64,000 nucleotides of DNA from positions 248,001-312,000 of the forward strand of contig BROG01000152.1 of assembly GCA_030159075.1 (NCBI GenBank), read 5' to 3'. Each line of letters opens with the position of its first letter. Positions within the stretch are counted from its first letter, which is position 1. This stretch comes from Atrina japonica (lineage: Eukaryota; Mollusca; Bivalvia; Pterioida; Pinnidae). The position numbers were made by a program, and so were the translations under genes. The notes under the pieces were generated by a model. That model ran no database searches and was not told the origin of the DNA. It worked only from the letters and a program-made list of their open reading frames with translations. Positions 58,390 through 64,000 of this stretch are shown piece after piece.

Positions 58390-58800
58390 TCTTTTCAAGA
58401 ATTTAAGCATTTATCATTGATTTCAAGCACTTTTCAAGGGTACTGTATTATTGTTTTTAAGCACTTTTCAAGGACTAACTCTATATTCAAGCACTTTTCA
58501 AGGGTACTGTATTATTGTTTTTAAGCACTTTTCAAGGACTAACTCTATTTCAAGCACTTTTCAAGGGTACTGTATTATTGTTTTTAAGCACTTTTCAAGG
58601 ACTAACTCTATATTCAAGCACTTTTCAAGGGTACTGTATTATTGTTTTTAAGCACTTTTCAAGGACTAACTCTATATTCAATCACTTTTCAAGGGTACTG
58701 TATTATTGTTTTTAAGCACTTTTCAAGGACTAACTCTATATTTAATCACTTTTCAAGAGTATTATTGTTTTTAAGCACTTTTCAAGAACTAACTATCTGT
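58390..58800. repeat. 64-bp tandem repeat of two half-units
   Basis: Six copies. Each half carries aagcacttttcaagg, followed by gtactgtattattg or actaactctatatt. Confidence 0.93.
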
Positions 58801-59553
58801 GCGAACCATGAATGACAAACTTCCTGGAATTTATTTCTCTTCACTACAGACAGTATTATGTCATAACAATGATCAAATCTATATATAGCTCTAGTCATTA
58901 AACGACCAAATTAAATTCAGTTTGAAAAGTGACAAACAAAAAGTAACGATCATGAATTTGAGGAAAGACTTAGTTGGAGTTAGGTCAAATTCTTGCTAGA
59001 TTAGGTGTAAATTGAATTTCATGGAAACGAAAAAGATTAAAAAAAAGTCTGGACATTAAAATCTGTTGGTGAAATTACATAACTAAAGACCTTCGCTACA
59101 GACTAATGTCAATGTAAAGAGAAGTTTTTATTGATCATTATATACCATGACACAGGTTAAATACAACTCAGAACTCCCATATCAAATACAAAATGAAGGG
59201 AACAAGTCACTACAGCAGTGGATCCAGGATTTTTTTAACGGGGGATTTAGTATTAACCTCAACAATATCACAGAATTATGTATCAATAGTAATGCACAAA
59301 ACTGTGCATGTGACCTGGAACAATGGGTCTACAGGACTGGATAATAACTAATATTGTTATAAAATATTAACACAGTGGCGTAGGAAGTAAATAAAATATG
59401 GGGGGGGGGCAACTTTTTATTCCAAATATTTTTCCAAGTAAAGACAAAATTGCCTTTTGATTATGCAATAAATATTTACAACAATAGGTTATCAAGAAAT
59501 TTTTATAAAGTCCTCCCCCTTGAATCCGCCAATGCACTATCTATATGTTAAGA

Positions 59554-59588
<35 letters not shown>

Positions 59589-60600
59589 GTGTTTGTACTA
59601 CTTACAATGATTGTTAGTATTTAAATCAGATTTCATTTGAGACTTTCTGAAAAAGATCTCTATCTCTATCTCTCAATGACAAACTGACATTAATATACAG
59701 ATAATTATTTCTCCTGTAGAAATTAATAAAAATAAACAATTAAAAAAATAAATAAATAATTAAAGAAATAAACAGAATTAATTCAAAATTCTGAAAAAGC
59801 TAGAATTTTATCAGCACAGATGAACTAAATAGACAATTTCACCTTTTCTCACCTGCCCTGAGGAACAATAAGAATAGATAAAAAAAACGCTTTTTTGACA
59901 GTCATAGGTGTGTTGAATGTAATTTAGCTATAAATATTGGTTCAAATGGCTAAAAATAATCTTTTTTGAGATTTGTCCCAAGTCAACCAGCATAGATAAG
60001 AAAGACATGCCCAGTCAGCTTGATCTATAAAGTGTAATTTGTAAGTAATCTGCAGTGTATGTTGCCTTAAGGTAAAATTCAACTCTCAACTTTCTCATTC
60101 ATTTTAGTGAAATGATGACTAATTAAAATGTAAAATTAAATTCTTCCAATACAGGTAAAAAAATATTTTATCTATTTTTATTATAACCCAGATACCACAT
60201 AACACTTCCTTTATACAGTAAAGTACAAATGTATATTAATGAACAAAATAATATGTTGTTTTATGTTGAAACAACCAAATTACAGTCAGTAAAACCATTT
60301 TTCTAACCAATGTATAAAATTAAAAGAGAGACAATGAAGACAAATGTTTTGCCCTATGACTCACTTTGGTAATGACTCATATTGCATCACTGTATACAAT
60401 GATATTTTCACTGCTGTTTAATTTTCGTGATTTTTCACCCTTGGGTGAGAGGGCAAATTTAAAATGAAAGCAAAATTTTCAAGCAAATTAAATGATGTAA
60501 GATACATATCACCTTCATGAATTGAGGTTAAGGTTACATTTAAGAGGTGGTGTATACATTTATGTCTTTTGTTGTAATAGGGGAAAATAACCAGGAGCAA
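58801..60600. other. Stretch 5' of the first visible exon, no exon recognised
   Basis: A (CT)n microsatellite at 59558-59588 and a poly-G run at 59400. No start codon with a suitable donor that could supply the TRPM N-terminus was identified. Confidence 0.4.
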
Positions 60601-60603
60601 AAT

Positions 60604-62124
60604 TGCAGGTGTACAGTATGCCATTAGGGGAGCGGTAATTGTCAGGTTTTATATAGTATGTCATTAGGGGAGCGGTAATTGCCAGGTGTACAGTATGGCA
60701 TTAGGGGAGTGGTGATTGTCAGGTTTTATACAGTATGCCATTAGGGGGAGCGGTAATTGCCAGGTGTACAGTATGCCATTAGGGGAGTGGTAATTGTCAG
60801 GTGTACAGTATGCCATTAGGGGAGTGGTAATTGTCAGGTTTTATACAGTATGCCATTAGGGGGAGCGGTAATTGCCAGGTGTACAGTATGCCATTAGGGG
60901 AGTGGTAATTGTCAGGTGTACAGTATGCCATTAGGGGAGCGGTAATTGCCAGGTGTACAGTATGCCATTAGGGGAGCGGTAATTGTCAGGTGTACAGTAT
61001 GGCATTAGGGGAGTGGTAATTGTCAGGTGTACAGTAAGTCATTAGGGGAGCGGTAATTGCCAGGTGTACAGTATGCCATTAGGGGAGTGGTAATTGTCAG
61101 GTTTTATACAGTATGCCATTAGGGGGAGCGGTAATTGCCAGGTGTACAGTATGCCATTAGGGGAGTGGTAATTGTCAGGTTTTATACAGTATGCCATTAG
61201 GGGGAGCGGTAATTGCCAGGTGTACAGTATGCCATTAGGGGAGTGGTAATTGTCAGGTGTACAGTATGGCATTAGGGGAGTGGTAATTGTCAGGTGTACA
61301 GTAAGTCATTAGGGGAGCGGTAATTGCCAGGTGTACAGTAAGTCATTAGGGGAGCGGTAATTGCCAGGTGTACAGTATGCCATTAGGGGAGCGGTAATTG
61401 TCAGGTATACTGTATGGCATTAGGGGAGCGGTAATTGCCAGGTGTACAGTATGGCATTAGGGGAGCGGTAATTGCCAGGTTAACAGTATGTCATTAGGGG
61501 AGTGGTAATTGTCAGGTTTTATATAGTAAGTCATTAGGGTAGCAGTAATTTCAGGTGTACAGTATGTCATTAGGGGAGTGGTAAATGCCAGGTTAACAGT
61601 ATGTCATTAGGGGAGCGGTAATTGCCAGGTGTACAGTATGGCATTAGGGGAGCGGTAATTGCCAGGTTAACAGTATGTCATTAGGGGAGTGGTAATTGTC
61701 AGGTTTTATACAGTAAGTCATTAGGGTAGCAGTAATTTCAGGTGTACAGTATGCCATTAGGGGAGCGGTAATTCTCAGGTTTTATATAGGATGTTTTTAG
61801 GGTAGCGGTAACTGCCAGGTTTTATATAGTTTGTCATTAGGTGAGTTGTAATTGCGAGGTGTACAGTATGCCATTAGGGGAGCAGTAATTGCCAGGTGTA
61901 TAATATGTTATTAGAGGAGTGGTGATTGTCAGGTTTTATACAGTATGCCATTAGGGAGAGCGGTAATTACCAGGTGTACAGTATGCCATTAGGGGAGCAG
62001 TAATTGCCAGGTGTATAATATGTTATTAGAGGAGTGGTGATTGTCAGGTTTTATACAGTATGCCATTAGGGGAGCGATAATTGCCAGGTGTACAGTATGC
62101 CATTAGGGGAGCGGTAATTGTCAG
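60604..62124. repeat. 37-bp minisatellite, about 40 copies
   Basis: Units of gtacagtatgccattagggg plus agcggtaattgccaggt, with variants tttatacagt, gtc for gcc, and agtgg for agcgg. Variants recur in the same order in blocks of several units. Minus-strand frames here are artefacts. Confidence 0.96.
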
Positions 62125-62271
62125 CAAAAAATAAATAAATATTAAAAAGATATAAATACAAATAAGTTTCATTGCATGAGATCCAATACAATGAAAAAGA
62201 TTATGAAACAATAACCAAATTTCCAAACTTTCTTATGCTGTCAAGCAGCCATGGTTATAAACTACACCAAA

Positions 62272-62602
62272 CAGAAATATATACCATTATCAGTCTTAAA
62301 TATATACCATTATCAGTCTTAAATATATACCATCATCAGTCTTAACTACATACCATTATCAGTCTTAACTATATACCATTATCAGAATCAAATATATACC
62401 ATTAGCAGTCTTAAATATATACCATTATCAGTCTAAATTATATACCATTATCAGAATCAAATATATACCATTATCAGTCTTAACTATATACCATTATCAG
62501 TCTTAACTATATACCATTCTCAGTCTTAAATATATACCATTATCAGTCTAAATTATATACCATTATCAGAATCAAATATATACCATTATCAGTCTTAACT
62601 AG
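62272..62602. repeat. 23-bp tandem repeat, about 14 copies
   Basis: Units of cagtcttaaatatatacc plus attat, with cagaatcaa and cagtctaaat variants. Confidence 0.93.
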
Positions 62603-62849
62603 TAACTCCAGTAAAATAATTGTTTTTAGAACCAGTCAAATACTGTTATATTCTTTGATCTGTTTTTCATGATTTAACATATGCCATTTATCTGCCTGTC
62701 AAAACAAAGATTACAAAACACACAGAACAATTACTTATGCAGTACTGACTCATGAAACCTACAGCCATGAACAAATGGCTTATCTCTACATGGTTGCATG
62801 AGACCATGGGTAGGGAAGAGTATAGTGATTCCAGACTGTGGTTTTATTT

Positions 62850-62995
62850 CAATGGTATTCCTATAAAGGCCTTTAAAACATAAACTTTGTTAACTTTTTA
62901 TAATGAATAAATCTTCCTCGTAAGGGTCACCTGTCTATAATGGCAACTTTTACTTGTTCCCATGTGTGGCCTTTTTAGACAAGTTTGACTATACA
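62850..62995. mobile_element. Dispersed TATAAAGG element, third copy
   Basis: cctataaaggcctttaaaac, taactttttataatgaataa and tagacaagtttgactata match 8620-8738. Confidence 0.65.
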
Positions 62996-63009
62996 AAAGT
63001 TACAAAAGT

Positions 63010-63150
63010 TCTGAGATAATTCTCATCCTTATAACACCATTTAACAGATTCTACAGTACTTTGTACTATAGAAAACAAAACATGTTTCTCATCCTTACAA
63101 CACCATCTAACAGCTTCTACAGTACTTTGTACTATAGAAAACAAAACATG
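63010..63150. repeat. About 69-bp duplication
   Basis: Two copies of ttctcatccttataacacca and tctacagtactttgtactat agaaaacaaaacatg. Confidence 0.9.
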
Positions 63151-63159
63151 TTTCTGGGA

Positions 63160-63790
63160 TTGTCAAGTTTGTTTACAAAACATGTTATTTTTCACAATTC
63201 AGTTGATGTGATTTCTCAATAAATCCTGACCAAAATTGACAGCAATAATATCAACCTATCATATCAATATTTACTTCACATACATGTCATTTTACAAGAT
63301 ATTAATTATTAATTGAGAGCTGTCTATTACAATGTAGAAATAAGCTGTCATTTAACGCCAATGTAAATATGTACACCCTCTAGGCATAATATTGTTGCAG
63401 GCATGGTTGTAATACTAAACACTTTATTATGCATTTAGATACGTCATAAAATGACCGCAGTCTGTTCTCAGTCATCTTGTTTTCTCATAATGACAACTGT
63501 TTTTTGTGTGATGGGCACACATTTTTTCAATTTTGTTTTTAAGTTTTCTTTACCATTTAAACAAAATATATATCGATTTTATTGGTTTATCAATTTACCT
63601 ATTTTTCATTCATTAAATATTTATTTTATCTCCATCTTACTTGTTTCTTTCATCATTATTATATTTGAAGCATAATTTCCATTTCTTTTATTCTGTTTTT
63701 ACACATTGGTTTGTTTCTTTACCATATTTGAATGTTGTTTTGCCCCACAATTAGCTTTTTGTTAAATAGTGGCAGCCAACCACTATCAGC
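63160..63790. other. Stretch without recognised gene
   Basis: AT-rich, with a T-rich 74-codon plus-strand frame at 63451-63675 without recognised homology. Confidence 0.4.
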
Positions 63791-63794
63791 TAAC

Positions 63795-63952
63795 CCCATT
63801 ACAATGTAAAAGCCCAATGGCTTTCTGCAAGTAAACTGGATAATTTTCTCACAAAAGCAGCTTAAGTTCCAATGGGGCCCCAACCTTAGCTGATCAGAGG
63901 AGAGAGATTTCATGATATAAAGTGTGATGCTCTAACCACTCTAGAGACCCCC
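63795..63952 (-). mobile_element. tRNA-derived SINE family B (reverse)
   Basis: On the minus strand: ggggtctctagagtggttag, then agctaaggttggggcccc and ttgtgagaaaattatccag, the same order as at 35939-36186. Confidence 0.7.
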
Positions 63953-64000
63953 TGTACATAGTAATACAATATGCATGTTTGATCAGTACCACATCTTACA

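Noticed and set aside
61042..61272. Minus-strand frame with MPYCTP repeats
   Set aside because: Translation of the 37-bp minisatellite; no evidence of expression.
57784..64000. Initiator exon of the TRPM gene
   Set aside because: Only one or a few residues are expected to be coded there, and no convincing ATG plus donor stood out.

Overview
This is a eukaryotic, strongly AT-rich window. It is almost entirely the intron-filled 5'/middle part of one protein-coding gene on the minus strand, an ion channel of the TRPM (transient receptor potential melastatin) family. Sixteen exons can be placed from about 57.8 kb down to 8.8 kb. All have GT/AG borders and all junction phases agree, giving one continuous frame of 777 codons plus a stop. 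The encoded part is the cytosolic N-terminal half of a TRPM protein: the KSWIEKTF-type start, the SLOG (LSDAT) ligand-binding fold, and the helical TRPM homology regions up to the linker before transmembrane segment S1. No exon for S1-S6, the TRP helix or a C-terminal coiled coil, kinase or NUDT9 domain is recognisable, and no initiator exon. The gene is therefore either incomplete in the window at both ends or ends early as a channel-less form.

The repeat content suggests a marine mollusc, probably a bivalve. Several tRNA-derived SINE families, many MITE-like inverted-repeat elements and very abundant minisatellites fill the introns. One element begins AAGAGGCCCAAGAGGG and carries CTCACCTGAG; I recall similar sequence from bivalve genomes but could not check it. 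Identity below the level of invertebrate, probably mollusc, is inference.

Layout in gene order (high to low coordinates): 57.8-64 kb, no recognised exon, a 1.5-kb 37-bp array (60.6-62.1 kb), a 23-bp array and SINE/MITE copies. 57.7 kb, first recognised exon. 52.0-57.7 kb, intron with a 53-bp satellite and a 58-bp satellite split by a 503-bp foldback element with TTAA target duplication. 51.8-52.0 and 46.5-46.7 kb, exons 2-3; the 3' splice site of exon 3 is part of a 65-bp minisatellite. 39.8-46.4 kb, exons 4-5 with three AT-rich arrays. 29.6-39.8 kb, exon 6 and a 10-kb intron with SINEs and MITEs. 8.8-21.2 kb, the ten closely spaced exons 7-16, whose introns carry a 32-bp satellite with a nested SINE, a palindromic 67-bp minisatellite and dispersed TACAGT-ended elements. 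1-8.8 kb, a 2-kb 57/61-bp minisatellite and one candidate alternative terminal exon at 3.0-3.1 kb. Nearly all other open frames are shadows of repeats or of these exons.
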